Positions 5,898-6,792 of a stretch of DNA of 6,792 bases are shown one piece after another. The translations under genes and the position numbers were made by a program. Origin of the DNA: Anaerolineae bacterium (GTDB lineage Bacteria > Chloroflexota > Anaerolineae > Anaerolineales > Anaerolineaceae). Below the pieces are notes generated by a model. That model ran no database searches. It worked only from the letters and a program-made list of their open reading frames with translations, and was not told where the DNA came from. The DNA lies in the NCBI GenBank assembly GCA_016213455.1, contig JACRAG010000489.1:1-6792 (forward strand), given 5' to 3'. Position 1 is the stretch's first letter, and each line of letters starts with the position of its first letter.

Positions 5898-6715
5898 GCC
5901 AGTTTGAATTCCTGCGGTCTGTCCCGATTGGACAATACCTCCCGGTTGATTCGGTGCTGCACCGTCTTGACCCACGCGCGCGCATCCTTGCGTATGTGCT
6001 GCTGGTGCTTTCGATCACTTTCAGCCGGCAGATTGGGGGCCTGGTGGTGGCAGTGGCGCTGGTGCTGGTGCTGCTGCAGATCGGGCGCATCCCGCTGCGT
6101 TACGCGTTGAAAGGGTTGGTGCCGCCCCTGCCTTTCCTATTATTCCTGGCGCTGCTTCAGGTCTTCTTCAACAACGCGCCGCCAACGCCGCCGGTGCTGC
6201 TCTCGTTCTGGATTGTTGAAATTACCATCTCGGATGTGCTGGCGGGCGTGATGTTGTTGGTGCGTTTCACTGCTTTGATCCTGGCATTGGGCCTGACTAC
6301 CTATACCCTTTCAACCAGTGAAATGACGCAGGGCTTGAATGTGCTCCTGCGCCCATTGGGCAGTCTGGGCATCCCCGCGCAGGATCTGGTCATGATGGTG
6401 CAGGTGACGCTGCGCTTTTTACCCATGCTGGCGCAAGGCGCCGAACGGATTGCCAAAGCGCAGGCCTCGCGCGGCGCAGATTGGGACTCCGGCGGAGGGA
6501 ATATCCTCGCGCGCATCCGGCAGGTGACGCCTGTGATCATCCCGCTTTTTATCTCCAGTCTGAACCGTGCTGAAAATATGGCGCTGGCGATGGACGCCCG
6601 GGCATACGGCAGCGTGCCGGAACGCACCTCTCTGGTCGAGATGCATTTCATCTGGCGGGATACCCTGTTCGTGTTGGGGATGATTCTGGTCGGAGCGATC
6701 ATCCTGGTTGTTTAA
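5894..6715 (+). CDS. ecfT: ECF transporter transmembrane coupling protein EcfT (CbiQ family)
   Basis: This 273-residue membrane protein links ATP hydrolysis by EcfA to movement of a substrate-binding S-component. The N-terminus has the family motif HRLDPRARIL (23-32). Hydrophobic segments follow at about 31-43, 47-64, 72-92 and 114-135, with another near 211-222 and a last one at 256-273. The two cytoplasmic coupling helices carry the expected Ala-Arg-Gly-type signatures: ASRGAD (191-196) and the variant ARAYG (235-239), where Ala replaces the second Gly. These contact the Q-loop grooves of the ATPases. The length is typical of the family. The ATG overlaps the ecfA stop as ATGA (5894-5897), and GGAGG (5882-5886) lies 7 bases before it, so synthesis is coupled to ecfA. 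No S-component gene lies on either side within the window, so the imported compound is unknown. Confidence 0.94.
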   Translation: MSQFEFLRSVPIGQYLPVDSVLHRLDPRARILAYVLLVLSITFSRQIGGLVVAVALVLVLLQIGRIPLRYALKGLVPPLPFLLFLALLQVFFNNAPPTPPVLLSFWIVEITISDVLAGVMLLVRFTALILALGLTTYTLSTSEMTQGLNVLLRPLGSLGIPAQDLVMMVQVTLRFLPMLAQGAERIAKAQASRGADWDSGGGNILARIRQVTPVIIPLFISSLNRAENMALAMDARAYGSVPERTSLVEMHFIWRDTLFVLGMILVGAIILVV

Positions 6716-6792
6716 AAACTTATTCGAAAATTGAACCTCTTGTGAGTTATGTTGTTTATTTATTGGATTGGTTTAAATGCAAACGGGCGGCC
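6716..6792. other. AT-rich intergenic sequence after ecfT
   Basis: These 77 bases hold no gene I can support, and I see no stable hairpin followed by a T-run, so no intrinsic terminator for ecfA-ecfT is visible. A TTGAAC at 6731-6736 has no convincing -10 box at the right distance. The ecf transcript may continue beyond the window. Confidence 0.5.

Noticed and set aside
6040..6080. Repetitive GTGGTGG/CTGGTGCTGG stretch in ecfT
   Set aside because: It encodes a run of Val, Leu and Ala in a membrane helix, so codon use in a hydrophobic segment explains it without a separate repeat element.
1..6792. CRISPR arrays, insertion sequences, tRNA or rRNA genes, att sites
   Set aside because: No spaced repeat array, transposase motif, terminal inverted repeat or RNA-gene signature was seen on either strand. 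Nearly all the sequence is covered by the seven genes described.

Overview
The window looks like chromosomal DNA from a free-living bacterium of moderately high GC (sample hand counts near 60% in the main genes). It holds seven protein genes in three transcription units. The taxon cannot be proved from sequence alone. A fused two-ATPase ECF module, an archaeal/fungal-type aspartate-semialdehyde dehydrogenase and a probable leaderless start would fit Chloroflexota (for example Anaerolineae), but that is inference.

Layout. (1) Positions 1-380, plus strand: the 3' end of an uncharacterised gene for a membrane-anchored protein, cut by the window edge and noticeably more AT-rich (about 50% GC). 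(2) Positions 407-438: a perfect 13-bp hairpin with T-runs on both strands, serving as a bidirectional terminator between converging units. (3) Positions 457-4059, minus strand: a compact four-gene operon, read right to left. It encodes aspartate kinase (lysC), aspartate-semialdehyde dehydrogenase (asd), an unnamed transglutaminase-like protein and a tyrosine-phosphatase-like protein with an altered P-loop. lysC and asd overlap by 4 bp (ATGA), and the next two gaps are 11 and 8 bp. (4) Positions 4060-4163: a 104-bp divergent promoter region. It has a near-consensus promoter for lysC with a 16-bp-period direct repeat, and a consensus TATAAT placed so close to the ecfA start that the ecfA transcript is probably leaderless. 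(5) Positions 4164-6715, plus strand: ecfA, a fused double ATPase, overlapping ecfT by 4 bp (ATGA). (6) Positions 6716-6792: AT-rich sequence with no recognisable gene.

How the genes work together. LysC and Asd make the first two committed steps from aspartate to aspartate semialdehyde, the precursor of lysine/diaminopimelate, threonine, methionine and isoleucine. The two small genes after asd have no known role in this pathway, and their tight coupling to it is the most interesting point in the window. EcfA and EcfT form the energising module of an ECF-type vitamin or micronutrient importer. The substrate-binding S-component is absent, so the substrate cannot be named. I did not find a wholly new system such as a defence island, CRISPR array or mobile element. 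The candidates for novelty are the two orphan genes and the divergent control region.
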